Below are positions 7,044-15,884 of a stretch of 34,706 nt of DNA, in pieces. A model generated the notes under the pieces. It had not been told where the DNA came from. It saw only the letters and a list, made by a program, of their open reading frames with translations, and made no database searches. The first letter of the stretch is position 1. Every line of letters begins with the position of its first letter. This stretch comes from Candidatus Nitrosopumilus sp. (GTDB taxonomy: Archaea > Thermoproteota > Nitrososphaeria > Nitrososphaerales > Nitrosopumilaceae), in NCBI GenBank assembly GCA_008080815.1, contig VMDM01000017.1, forward strand, positions 1-34,706, given 5' to 3'. The translations under genes were made by a program, and so were the position numbers.

Positions 7044-8384
7044 ATGACAATGCAAGGAGATGCTTTTCTAAAATGTATTGATCCTGATTGTGGTTTAGAG
7101 TACCCTATCACTAGTACCAATGTTCAATGTGAGAAAGGTCACCTTTTAGATGTAAAATACAAAAATAAACCTGCAGAAAAACTAAAGGATGTATTCTATC
7201 AAAGAAGAAATCCACAAGGTAGTATTTTTAACGAAAGCGGTGTTTGGAGATTTCGTGAATTATTAAATTTCTGTCAAATAGATACTGAAAATTTAGAAGA
7301 ATGTGCACAAAATTTAGTATCCCTAGATGGTGCAGAGGGGAGATTATCAAAACCATATCATATGTCAAAGGCTGCTGAATTTGTTGGGATAAAAAGTGAT
7401 AATTTTTGGCTTCAACCTGAAGGATACAATCCAAGTGGTTCTTTCAAAGATAATGGAATGGTAACAGCTGTAACTCATGCAAAAATGGTAGGTGCAAAAA
7501 AAATTGTATGTGCATCAACGGGTAACACATCAGCATCAGCAGGAATGTTTGCAGCTAATGAAGGAATTGATTGTGACGTGTACATTCCATCAGGTCAAAT
7601 TGCGCCAGGAAAATTAAGTCAAGCTTATCAGTTTGGTGCACAAATTGTTCAAGTTGAAGGAAACTTTGATGATGCATTAAAGCAATCACTTGATGATGCA
7701 AAAAAAGATGGATATACTGTAAATTCTGTGAATCCATTTCGAATTGAAGGTCAAAAAACAATTCCTTTTAGAGCATTAGAATATTTAGAATGGGAAGTTC
7801 CAGACTGGATTGTTTATCCAGGAGGCGCATTAGGAAATACATCCAGTTGTGGTAAAGCATTAATGGAATTATATGAATGGGGATGGATAAAAAAAATTCC
7901 AAGAATTGCTGTGATTAATGCAGAAGGAGCAAGAACTCTTTCTGATTTGTATAATGGTGACTTTAATGGAGAAGAATTAAGATGGAACAAGGGTAAACCC
8001 AATACAGATTTGATAAATGAATATTACGATGATCATGACATTAAGGGATTATTACCAAAAACAAAGGCAACCGCAATTCAGATTGGAAAACCGGCAAATA
8101 TTCTCAAAGGTTTACGAGCATTAGAATTTACCAATGGGGTAGTAACAACAGTTACAGATTCAGAAATGTTAGATTCAATGTCAGTAGTAGGATTGAATGG
8201 ATTTGATTGTGAAATGGCTTCAGGCGCTTCTGTAGTAGGAGTTAAAAAATTGATGGAGCAAGAAATTATTAAAAAAGATGACAAAGTTGTAGGCATACTT
8301 ACTGGAAGACAAAAAGACGCAATGTTGCCAGTAGATTATCATCATAATGCAGCAAATAGATTTGCAAAACCTCCAAAAAACTAG
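7044..8384 (+). CDS. thrC: Threonine synthase
   Basis: A 446-aa fold-type II PLP enzyme converting O-phosphohomoserine to threonine. It opens with a zinc-ribbon-like part (Cys11, Cys16, Cys29, His33), seen in several archaeal threonine synthases. The PLP Lys is Lys135 in NPSGSFKDNGM. The phosphate-binding and serine/threonine dehydratase-type motifs CASTGNTSASAGMFA (about 155-170) and YPGGALGNTSS (about 258-268) follow. Length suits the family. ATG 7044 is used; ATG 7050 (MQGDAF) is an alternative and no clear ribosome site is seen, which fits a short-leader message. It stands alone. Confidence 0.92.
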   Translation: MTMQGDAFLKCIDPDCGLEYPITSTNVQCEKGHLLDVKYKNKPAEKLKDVFYQRRNPQGSIFNESGVWRFRELLNFCQIDTENLEECAQNLVSLDGAEGRLSKPYHMSKAAEFVGIKSDNFWLQPEGYNPSGSFKDNGMVTAVTHAKMVGAKKIVCASTGNTSASAGMFAANEGIDCDVYIPSGQIAPGKLSQAYQFGAQIVQVEGNFDDALKQSLDDAKKDGYTVNSVNPFRIEGQKTIPFRALEYLEWEVPDWIVYPGGALGNTSSCGKALMELYEWGWIKKIPRIAVINAEGARTLSDLYNGDFNGEELRWNKGKPNTDLINEYYDDHDIKGLLPKTKATAIQIGKPANILKGLRALEFTNGVVTTVTDSEMLDSMSVVGLNGFDCEMASGASVVGVKKLMEQEIIKKDDKVVGILTGRQKDAMLPVDYHHNAANRFAKPPKN

Positions 8385-8527
8385 GCTCAATTTTTTGAAA
8401 AATTATTGATGAAAACTGCTAAAGGTTAAATCAGAGGTTTTTTTAGAAATTACTGCCTAGAGATGGTGCAAACAAATTAAATGAAAAAACAACAAAGTTG
8501 TTCTGAAAAAAATTTTTGGTGGAAAAT

Positions 8528-9781
8528 ATGGTAGATTTATGGATAGAGATTAGTGCACTTGCAGTTTTAATTGGACTTTCAGGTTTTTTTAGTGGTCTTG
8601 AAGTAGCACTTGTTGGCGTAAGAAAATCAAAAGTTACTCAATTACTAAATGAAAATAAAAAAGGTGCAAAGGCTTTGCACAAACTAAAATCAAATCCAAG
8701 TTGGATGATGTCTAGTGTTAATCTTGGAAATAATTTAGTAAATGTTGGGTCATCAGCTCTTGCAACAAGTGTTGCATTAAGGATTTTTGGAAATGATGGA
8801 TTAGCAATTGCTGTAGGAGTAATGACATTTTTGATTTTAGTTTTCGGTGAAATCACCCCTAAAACATATTGTAATGCAAATTCTGCAAAGATTGCTCTTA
8901 GATTTGCACCGGTCCTTCTAACATTTAGTTATGCGTTTTATCCAATTGTAAAATTTTTTGAGATCATCACTAAAGGAGTAGTTAGACTAACTGGAAGTAG
9001 TTATTTGCCTCCACCAATTACAGAAGAGGAGATTAAAGGAGTCATCACACAAGGTTTGGAAGAGAAGGCACTTGAGAAAGATGAAATGGAATTAGTTCAT
9101 GGAGCTTTAAAGTTTGATGACACAGTAATTCGAGCAGTTATGACTCCAAGAACCAAGATGTTCACATTAAATTCAAAAATGCTGTTGTTTGAGGCATTAC
9201 CACTGATTAATCAAAGTGGTCATTCTAGAATTCCTATTTTCAAGGAATCCAGTGACGATATTGTAGGATTCATTCATGTTAGAGATGTTCTTAAAGAGTT
9301 AGAAAAAGACAATCATGATGCAAGTTTAGAACAGATTTCTAGAGAGCCAGTGTTTGCATCACAAGAAAAGATGGTGAGCGCATTGTTAAAAGAAATGAAA
9401 GGAAGGAAAACACACATGGCAATTGTCATTGATGAACATGGAGGTGTTGAGGGACTAGTCACATTAGAAGATCTCCTTGAAGAAATCGTAGGAGAGATTG
9501 AGGATGAAACAGATCTCACACGTTCCAAGGGATATGAAAGAATTGATCAAGATACAATCATCACAACAGGAGATATTGAAATTGATGTACTAAACGATAT
9601 TTTCAAAACAAGAGTTCCAGAGGGAGATGATTATGCATCATTAAATGGATTACTTCATGAAAAATTACAAGATATTCCACAAGAAGGAGATAAAATCGAG
9701 GTTGAAGATTTAAGAATTATTGTAGAAAAAGTTTCAAAAAATATTCCAAAGAAAATTCGAATTGAAAAAATTAAAAGTTAA
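8528..9781 (+). CDS. CNNM/CorC-family membrane protein (DUF21-CBS-CBS-CorC_HlyC)
   Basis: A 417-aa inner-membrane protein. The DUF21 domain occupies about 1-180, with several hydrophobic helices and the loop GLSGFFSGLEVALVGVRKSK. Two CBS domains follow (about 200-320, with VMTPRTKMF and VIDEHGGVEGLVTLEDLLEE), then a C-terminal CorC_HlyC domain (about 335-410). Relatives are linked to Mg2+/Co2+ efflux or sensing, with the CBS pair binding adenine nucleotides; older annotations say hemolysin. ATG 8528 is chosen because GGTGG (8518-8522) lies five bases before it, whereas the frame from TTG 8516 would cover that site. The last four bases overlap the convergent GAPDH gene. Confidence 0.88.
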   Translation: MVDLWIEISALAVLIGLSGFFSGLEVALVGVRKSKVTQLLNENKKGAKALHKLKSNPSWMMSSVNLGNNLVNVGSSALATSVALRIFGNDGLAIAVGVMTFLILVFGEITPKTYCNANSAKIALRFAPVLLTFSYAFYPIVKFFEIITKGVVRLTGSSYLPPPITEEEIKGVITQGLEEKALEKDEMELVHGALKFDDTVIRAVMTPRTKMFTLNSKMLLFEALPLINQSGHSRIPIFKESSDDIVGFIHVRDVLKELEKDNHDASLEQISREPVFASQEKMVSALLKEMKGRKTHMAIVIDEHGGVEGLVTLEDLLEEIVGEIEDETDLTRSKGYERIDQDTIITTGDIEIDVLNDIFKTRVPEGDDYASLNGLLHEKLQDIPQEGDKIEVEDLRIIVEKVSKNIPKKIRIEKIKS

Positions 9782-10830
9782 TCTTTTTTTGAGAAAAATT
9801 CTTCTAGTTTTTGTTTTTTCTCAGCCATATTGAAAATAGATTCAGTATGAGAAAATGCATCCGCATATGACTTTTCAAACAACATTGCTTGAATCAACAT
9901 GTGATTCTCAGGAATTACAATTCCTGTTTGGTCATCAGAATACATCATTTGTACTGTATCTCCAATGCTTGTGGTCATATTTGCATGAATGTGAATCATA
10001 TTAGTATCCGTAAAATTGAATCCCATATTTTGAGCATAATCACGAATATCTTTTGTTCCTTTTGCAGTCCACAGTGTTGCAATTCCAAATTCATTTCTAA
10101 AAATATCGTGAATTTCAGAAGGTTTTGGAGCTGTTTGATTAAATCTAATATCCATAATGTGTAAATGCATTTGTCGAGTTGGAACTTTAATTGCTCTTAC
10201 GTAAAGAGGAGCGTCTTTTCCAAAATATAATTTGACATCATCACCATGATGTGGTTTTTGAGTCATTTCGATTGTGTCTGTAACTTTTTTGTCTGTTTGT
10301 TCGATATCTGCCCATCTACGAATCAATGTTACATCGAAACGCAAAATATTGTTTCCAAATTTTTCTCTCAAAGGTGACAAGATTCTTCCCATGCCTGTAA
10401 CATTGCAACTTCCTTGCATGACATGTTTTTTTCCTAACGCATCGGAATAATTTGCTCTTGAATTGAATAATAAATCAGAAACTGCTTCTTCACCCAACGT
10501 AGTTTCTCCGCCCTGATAAATTGCTGGAAGGTTTCTTGGTTCGTAAAGATTTTTTTTATTTTTAAAACCATGACCACCAGGTGCCGCATCAACTACAAGA
10601 TCCGATTGATCTAATGCAGATTCAATGGTCCCAGAAATTTTATAGTCTGAAAAAGAATCAATTTTATTTTCTGGAACATAAACATTCAACCCCCTTGAAA
10701 TAGCTACGTTGACATCATCATCAGGAGAATATTTTCCAATTCCAATTACAGAAAGTTCAGGATCATCTTTAAGAAATGAAGTAATTCGGCTTCCAATTGA
10801 ACCGTAACCATTTACAAAAATTTTTTTCAT
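9778..10830 (-). CDS. gap: Type II (archaeal) glyceraldehyde-3-phosphate dehydrogenase
   Basis: A 350-aa archaeal-type phosphorylating GAPDH, interconverting 1,3-bisphosphoglycerate and glyceraldehyde 3-phosphate with NAD(P)(H). The nucleotide loop is VNGYGSIGSRI (6-16) and the catalytic Cys142 lies in QGSCNVTG. The DAAPGGHG segment (~81-88) and the C-terminal domain (IHIHANMTTS) are typical of the type II family, which differs from bacterial GapA. In an autotrophic archaeon it would mainly run toward gluconeogenesis. The start MKKIFVNGYG at 10830 is fixed by the Rossmann strand. It is convergent with CNNM and divergent from the DsbA-like gene, with 100 bases between. Confidence 0.93.
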   Translation of the reverse strand: MKKIFVNGYGSIGSRITSFLKDDPELSVIGIGKYSPDDDVNVAISRGLNVYVPENKIDSFSDYKISGTIESALDQSDLVVDAAPGGHGFKNKKNLYEPRNLPAIYQGGETTLGEEAVSDLLFNSRANYSDALGKKHVMQGSCNVTGMGRILSPLREKFGNNILRFDVTLIRRWADIEQTDKKVTDTIEMTQKPHHGDDVKLYFGKDAPLYVRAIKVPTRQMHLHIMDIRFNQTAPKPSEIHDIFRNEFGIATLWTAKGTKDIRDYAQNMGFNFTDTNMIHIHANMTTSIGDTVQMMYSDDQTGIVIPENHMLIQAMLFEKSYADAFSHTESIFNMAEKKQKLEEFFSKKD

Positions 10831-10930
10831 AATTTGTCAAAAAGTAAGCTATTTTTGTAGTTATTGATGTTTTTCCTAAATCAGTTGCATACACGAAGGA
10901 CTAAATGTCATTAAATTTTTATAATTTTTA

Positions 10931-11635
10931 TTGATTCATGCACCATCTATTGCAATTGGTTCAATAATTACAGCAATGGTTCTAATCGCGGTATTCTATG
11001 GAATGGATAGATTTTTTGAACAACCAGAATTAGAACTAGTTCCTACACCATCAATCCAACAGGAGGGACCAGCAAAAATAACCTTGAAGACATTTATTGA
11101 AAACGGTTCACCAATTCTCGGTAGTAAAGATGCACAAATCACATTAGTGGAATTTGGAGATTATCAGTGTCATTTTTGTAATGTATTTTATCATTCAACA
11201 GAAGAACAAATTTTAGAGAATTATATCAAAACAGGCAAAGTCAAAATGATTTTCAAAGATTATAACATAATAGGACCTGATTCAATAAATGCATCACATG
11301 GAGCTCATTGTGCAGAAGAACAAGGATTGTTCTGGGAATATCATGATATATTATATGATAATTGGACAGGGGAAAATAATGGATGGGCATCATCAGAAAA
11401 TCTTGTAAGATTTGCTCAAGAAATTGAAGTAAATATGGAAGATTGGACTAAATGCATGAATGATGGAACATATTCTCAAAAAATTATTTCAAGTAATGAT
11501 GATGCAAGATCTCTTGAAATTTCAGGTACGCCTGCATTTTTTGTGATAAACACTGAAGGAAAAGTAACACCGATCTTTGGAGCTCAGCCATATTCATCAT
11601 TTGAGAGAATTTTTGAAGAGCAATTGAATAATTAG
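10931..11635 (+). CDS. Membrane-anchored DsbA-like thiol-disulfide protein
   Basis: A 234-aa protein with an N-terminal membrane anchor (about 6-24), a linker, then a DsbA/thioredoxin-4 domain: EFGDYQCHFC with the redox pair Cys80/Cys83 and the cis-Pro loop SGTPAFFV near 198. Extra Cys in GAHCAEE and TKCMND could form a second disulfide. The domain faces the outside if the anchor is N-in, and would oxidise or isomerise extracytoplasmic proteins. The start is TTG 10931; no in-frame ATG occurs before Met16 inside the anchor. CTAAATG around 10901 lies about 27 bases upstream, suiting a leaderless message. It may work with the CcdA/thioredoxin pair at 18.1-20 kb. Confidence 0.82.
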   Translation: MIHAPSIAIGSIITAMVLIAVFYGMDRFFEQPELELVPTPSIQQEGPAKITLKTFIENGSPILGSKDAQITLVEFGDYQCHFCNVFYHSTEEQILENYIKTGKVKMIFKDYNIIGPDSINASHGAHCAEEQGLFWEYHDILYDNWTGENNGWASSENLVRFAQEIEVNMEDWTKCMNDGTYSQKIISSNDDARSLEISGTPAFFVINTEGKVTPIFGAQPYSSFERIFEEQLNN

Positions 11636-11723
11636 CGATCAAATTTAATTTTAAAGAAGTTTTCTTTCTAGTAAGAATGAATTCACACAATAACCTTATT
11701 AATGAAAAATCGGAGGCAAGCTT

Positions 11724-13118
11724 ATGGCAGCTGGAATAGACGACATTTCCATATACATTCCAAGATTGTATATTGATGCATCAGATTTTGCTAATGCAAG
11801 AGGTTTAGATCCTGTGAAACTCCAAAAAGGATTAGGAGTTAATCAAATGGCAATAGTAGATGCAAATCAGGATCCAGCTATTCTAGCAGCAAATGCATGT
11901 TTGAAAATTATGCAGAAGAACAAATTATCTCCAGAAGACATAGGTAGATTGTATGTTTCAACAGAATCATCATTTGATGAATCTAAGGCAATGAACTCTT
12001 ATGTCATCGGTATGTTAGAACAAGTTTACGGTCAAGGTACTTTTGAACACTGTGGTGGAGTGGAAACCAAATTTGCATGTGTAAGTGGTTCTTATGCCTT
12101 GTATGACAATACAAATTGGATTAGAGCAGGAGAAGCTGAAGGAAAATATGCTCTTGTTGTAGTTTCAGATATTGCAAAATATGACATGGGGTCTAGTGGC
12201 GAAATGACACAAGGTGCAGGAGCAGTAGTGATGCTCCTAAATGATAAACCAAGACTTTTAGCATTTGATCCTAAAGTTACATCTACATCTATCAAAGACG
12301 AATATGATTTTTACAGACCATTTGGAAAAGAAACACCAATTGTTCATGGTCAATATTCTAACATGTTGTACTTGATTCAAGTAAGAAAAGCCCTAGAAGC
12401 ATACAAGAAAAAAGTATTGTCAAGTGGGTTGATAAAATTTGAACCAGGAGAAACAATTCTAGATCATATGGATTACATCAATATGCATTTACCATATAGT
12501 AATATGGGTAAAAAGGCCCTAGCATATCTTGTGAGACATGAATGGAGACAACTACCTAGATGGAAGAAAGTTCTTCAATCAATTGGAATGGAGGAACCTG
12601 TTCCAAAAGATCCAAGAGGTACAATTGAATCTGTTTTAGGGGATGAAGAATTTATGACCAAAGATCATGAATTTACTAAATTATTTACAAACACTAAAGA
12701 ATATCAAGAAGTTTACGAGTCAAAGCTTGCTAGTTCATTAATTGCTTCAAGTATGATTGGCAATCTATACACTGCATCACTATATCTTGGATTCAGAAGT
12801 AGTTTGGAATTTGAATATCAAAAAGGAATCAATTTGGAAGGAAAAAGAATAGGATTTGGATCTTATGGTAGTGGAAGTAGTGCAATGGTGTTTAGTGGTG
12901 TAATTCAATCAGGATATGAAGAAATTGTAAAAAATATGAATTTAGAATCAGAGATTGGACCAAGAAGAAAACTCACATGGGAAGAATATGAAGAACTACA
13001 TGAAAACAAATTACTGCCTGAGGAATCAATGTTAAAAACTAAAAAAGAATTTGCCCTAGTAGATGTAAAGACAGATACCGAATCTAGAGGCGAAAGACGT
13101 TATATCTATAATGAATAA
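11724..13118 (+). CDS. Hydroxymethylglutaryl-CoA synthase
   Basis: A 464-aa thiolase-fold enzyme joining acetyl-CoA and acetoacetyl-CoA to HMG-CoA, the entry to mevalonate and archaeal lipids. The family catalytic triad is visible as Glu81 (STESSFDE), Cys119 (KFACVSGS) and His255 (NMHLPYSNMGKKA). GSYGSGSSAMVFSG near the C-terminus is the conserved Gly-rich loop. At 464 aa it is closer in size to the eukaryotic/bacterial HMGS form than to the ~350-aa archaeal HMGS found in thiolase-DUF35 operons, matching its separation from those genes here. CGGAGG at 11711-11716 is a good ribosome site for ATG 11724. The next gene overlaps its end by 8 bases. Confidence 0.9.
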   Translation: MAAGIDDISIYIPRLYIDASDFANARGLDPVKLQKGLGVNQMAIVDANQDPAILAANACLKIMQKNKLSPEDIGRLYVSTESSFDESKAMNSYVIGMLEQVYGQGTFEHCGGVETKFACVSGSYALYDNTNWIRAGEAEGKYALVVVSDIAKYDMGSSGEMTQGAGAVVMLLNDKPRLLAFDPKVTSTSIKDEYDFYRPFGKETPIVHGQYSNMLYLIQVRKALEAYKKKVLSSGLIKFEPGETILDHMDYINMHLPYSNMGKKALAYLVRHEWRQLPRWKKVLQSIGMEEPVPKDPRGTIESVLGDEEFMTKDHEFTKLFTNTKEYQEVYESKLASSLIASSMIGNLYTASLYLGFRSSLEFEYQKGINLEGKRIGFGSYGSGSSAMVFSGVIQSGYEEIVKNMNLESEIGPRRKLTWEEYEELHENKLLPEESMLKTKKEFALVDVKTDTESRGERRYIYNE

Positions 13119-13665
13119 TGATGAACAATCTAATCCCGTAAAGGATTATCTTTTTGAATATATTGAAAAAACTGAAAATATCAATCAATTAATTTCTCAA
13201 AAAAGATTTGATGTGATTATCAATCAAATTGTCAGAGACAATTATGAAAAGGTCATCACCCTACAAGAGAAAGATGTGGCATTATGCTCATTTGCTACAG
13301 GAATTTTACATTATTTACTAACAAATGCATTGCTTGAAAGTCAACGTAAAATCACGAGTAACGATTTGGAGATAGACATTGTAATTCCAAATATGAAAAC
13401 ATTGGAAAAAGATCCAAAAATGGCATTGGTAATTTGTATTCCAAAATCAACAGATGAAAATCACATTTTAGAGCAAGTTAACCATATAAAGAAAATTCAA
13501 CCAATTGCAGACAATATTTGGTTAGTGTTATCTAAAAAACTAGAGTTAGGATTAAAGACATTTGTTATTAACAATCAGGAAAATTCATTTTCAAAAATTA
13601 TTTTTGAAATAGCACAATTTTCAAATCTAAACGGAGACAGTAAATTCAAAATTTTACGAATTTAA
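13111..13665 (+). CDS. Hypothetical protein downstream of HMG-CoA synthase (184 aa)
   Basis: A 184-aa soluble protein with start MNNDEQSNPVKDYLFEYIEK. Residues ~55-80 contain ALCSFATGILHYLLTNALLES, and the second half alternates beta and alpha (MALVICIPKS, DNIWLVLSKK), like a small nuclease- or Rossmann-type fold. No catalytic signature can be assigned. The start overlaps the HMG-CoA synthase end by 8 bases, so the two are very likely co-transcribed. Its 3' end overlaps bioD by 12 bases, convergently. Confidence 0.6.
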   Translation: MNNDEQSNPVKDYLFEYIEKTENINQLISQKRFDVIINQIVRDNYEKVITLQEKDVALCSFATGILHYLLTNALLESQRKITSNDLEIDIVIPNMKTLEKDPKMALVICIPKSTDENHILEQVNHIKKIQPIADNIWLVLSKKLELGLKTFVINNQENSFSKIIFEIAQFSNLNGDSKFKILRI

Positions 13666-14355
13666 AATAGTTTTTAAAAATTTAGAATTAATTGATTTTT
13701 TAAAAGTTTCATACACAAATTTGGAATCAATTAATTTTTTGATATATGGTATGTTTCCTATTATTGGAACTTCGCTTAATTGAGATAGATCACGACATAA
13801 TTCCTTTGGATCATAACCATCTTTATGAAAATTATTTATGATGATTCCCTTTAGTGGAATTTTATATTTGTGACACATGTTAATTGTCATTAATGTGTGA
13901 TTGATTGAACCTATTTTATTTGAACATACGATTATAGCAGAAGAGTTCATAGATTTAATTAAATCAATTACAAAATAATTTTTTAGAATTGGAGTCATTA
14001 TACCACCAATTCCTTCTACTAGAACAAATTCATGTGTATTGCACAATGTCTTGTAACTTTTTAGAACAAGAGAAATGTTAGGCTTATTTTTTAAATTTTT
14101 CCAGGCGGTAAATGGAGATGCAGGAATTGGAAAAAATTGAGGGTTAATCAAATCCACAGAATCAGTAACACTTGCGGCCTTTGAAATTATTTTAACATCA
14201 TTAGTTTGAAAATATTTTTTGTCTGGAGTACCTGCAGAGAAAGGTTTCATCACACCGACATCCTTGCCCATATGTTTTAGTAATATTGCCAATCCAGCAG
14301 TGACATAAGTTTTACCTACATCAGTATCTGAGCCAGTGATAAAAAGCGAATTCAT
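13654..14355 (-). CDS. bioD: Dethiobiotin synthetase
   Basis: A 233-aa ATP-dependent enzyme that closes the ureido ring of dethiobiotin from 7,8-diaminopelargonate and CO2. The P-loop GSDTDVGKT (residues 8-16) is diagnostic of BioD. VMKPFSAGTPD and the VEGIGGIMTPI segment (the usual EGAGG) follow. The frame is open up to 14409, but MNSLFITGSD at 14355 gives the normal family N-terminus, so that ATG is chosen. It is divergent from bioA, with about 145 bases between. It overlaps the gene before it convergently by 12 bases. Confidence 0.9.
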   Translation of the reverse strand: MNSLFITGSDTDVGKTYVTAGLAILLKHMGKDVGVMKPFSAGTPDKKYFQTNDVKIISKAASVTDSVDLINPQFFPIPASPFTAWKNLKNKPNISLVLKSYKTLCNTHEFVLVEGIGGIMTPILKNYFVIDLIKSMNSSAIIVCSNKIGSINHTLMTINMCHKYKIPLKGIIINNFHKDGYDPKELCRDLSQLSEVPIIGNIPYIKKLIDSKFVYETFKKSINSKFLKTILNS

Positions 14356-14500
14356 TAAAGACACATTGAATTTTACTGATACATAGATAAAAATCTCAAT
14401 TTTTATCATTCAAATTTGTATTTTTTCTAGAAATGCATCTTTAGAACTATGAAAAGATGAAAATGAACCATTTTTATGAAGAAAATTAGTTTTGACTTCC

Positions 14501-15814
14501 ATGATCAGTTCAGTGTGGCATCCCAATACTCAAATGAATGAATGGAAAAATTTTGAAAAAATCGTCAAGGGAAAAGGAGTTTGGTTAATTGATTCAAATG
14601 GAAAAAAGATGATTGACGGAGTGGCATCAATGTGGTGTAATGTGTGGGGACATTCAAATCCAGAATTAATTTCCGCTATTCAAGAACAATCTAAAAAAAT
14701 TCAACACTCTCCAATGTTTAATTTAACAAATGAACCTGCAGAGAAATTAGCTAAAAAATTAGTTAAGATTTCTCCAGGGATGAATAAAGTATTTTTTTCA
14801 GATAATGGTTCATCGGCAATGGAAATTGCCATAAAAATGTCATTACAATATTGGAAAAATGAGAATATTAAAAAAACTGAAATTGCCACAGTGCAGAATG
14901 GTTATCATGGAGATACATTTGGAGCGATGTCAGTAGGCTATGTCCCAGAATTTTTTGGTAAATTCAAAAGACAGTTGTTTTCAACAAAACAATTTCCAGT
15001 TCCAAATGAATATAGAAAACCTAAAAATCTGAAATTAGTAGAATATCAAAATCAATGTCTAGATAAAATTGAAAAAACATTTTCTCAAAATGACAATATT
15101 GCAGCATTTGTAATGGAAAGCGGAGCACAAGTTGCAGGAGGTGTTATTATATATCCTAAAAATTTTCAAAAAGAAATTAGCAACCTATGTAAAAAATACA
15201 ATGTACTTTTGGTGTTAGATGAAATTGCTACAGGATTTGGCAGATTAGGTTCCATGAATCAATATTCTCAGCAAAAAAGTAAACCAGACATCATTTCTTA
15301 TGGAAAAATGCTTACAGGAGGATACATGACATTAGCAGTGACATTAGCAACAAAGAAAATCTATGATTCATTTTTAGGAGAATTTAATGATTGGAAACAT
15401 TTGTTTCATGGTCATACGTTTACAGGGAATCCAATAGCATGTGCATTAGCCGACAAAAATATTCAAATGTATGAAAAAAATAAATTAATTCTCAAAATTC
15501 AAAAAACATCTAAAGTTTTTGAAAGATTTTATGATTCATTTAGTAAATTAGATTTGGTTGGAGACATCAGACATAAAGGAATGTTGATGGGAATTGAATT
15601 AGTTTCAAATAAAAAAATGAAAACTCCAATCCACCCTAAAAAATCAATTAATAAAATATTTTTTGAAATAGGCAAAAAAAATGGAGTGTATCTTAGAACA
15701 TTAGGGAATATAGTCATGGTTGTTCCACCATTATCAATTTCAGAATCCGAACTAGAATTATTATTGAATCGGGTTAGTAAGACGATTAAAGATGCATCAC
15801 CTCTACTAGCTTAA
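14501..15814 (+). CDS. bioA: Adenosylmethionine-8-amino-7-oxononanoate aminotransferase
   Basis: A 437-aa class III PLP aminotransferase making 7,8-diaminopelargonate from KAPA, with SAM as usual amino donor. The N-terminal VWHPNTQMNEW matches the BioA substrate-site motif. VLDEIATGFGR carries the PLP-binding Asp (Asp240), and YGKMLTGGYM the Schiff-base Lys (Lys269). HGHTFTGNPIACA is also characteristic. ATG 14501 is chosen over TTG 14492 three codons upstream; no ribosome site is visible for either. A BirA-type box starts two bases after its stop, so bioB probably has its own promoter. Confidence 0.92.
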   Translation: MISSVWHPNTQMNEWKNFEKIVKGKGVWLIDSNGKKMIDGVASMWCNVWGHSNPELISAIQEQSKKIQHSPMFNLTNEPAEKLAKKLVKISPGMNKVFFSDNGSSAMEIAIKMSLQYWKNENIKKTEIATVQNGYHGDTFGAMSVGYVPEFFGKFKRQLFSTKQFPVPNEYRKPKNLKLVEYQNQCLDKIEKTFSQNDNIAAFVMESGAQVAGGVIIYPKNFQKEISNLCKKYNVLLVLDEIATGFGRLGSMNQYSQQKSKPDIISYGKMLTGGYMTLAVTLATKKIYDSFLGEFNDWKHLFHGHTFTGNPIACALADKNIQMYEKNKLILKIQKTSKVFERFYDSFSKLDLVGDIRHKGMLMGIELVSNKKMKTPIHPKKSINKIFFEIGKKNGVYLRTLGNIVMVVPPLSISESELELLLNRVSKTIKDASPLLA

Positions 15815-15815
15815 T

Positions 15816-15843
15816 GTTAACCTAAAAAATTAAAGTGGTTAAC
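15816..15843. promoter_or_regulatory. BirA-type operator upstream of bioB
   Basis: GTTAACC (15816-15822), a 14-base spacer (15823-15836) and GGTTAAC (15837-15843) form a perfect 7+7 inverted repeat. The known BirA operator is TTGTAAACC-N14-16-GGTTTACAA, so both arms and the spacer fit, and the next gene is a biotin gene. It lies directly after the bioA stop and about 41 bases before the bioB ATG, slightly upstream of the likely TATA element at 15854-15860. Confidence 0.7.
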
Positions 15844-15853
15844 GCTTCCATAT

Positions 15854-15860
15854 CATTATA
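15854..15860 (+). promoter_or_regulatory. Possible TATA element of bioB
   Basis: CATTATA at 15854-15860 sits about 27 bases before the bioB ATG (15885), the spacing of an archaeal TATA box for a leaderless message. The purine run AGGAG at 15861-15865 is 19 bases from the ATG, too far for a normal ribosome site. Confidence 0.35.
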
Positions 15861-15884
15861 AGGAGAAAATAATAACAAAATTAG

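Noticed and set aside
8488-8502. AACAAC-AAA-GTTGTT hairpin before the CNNM gene
   Set aside because: Weak A/T-rich stem, one copy, not placed at a stop codon or at a clear promoter.
15815-15884. Biotin or other riboswitch before bioB
   Set aside because: Only about 70 bases, no conserved aptamer pattern, and the inverted repeat is better explained as a protein-binding site.
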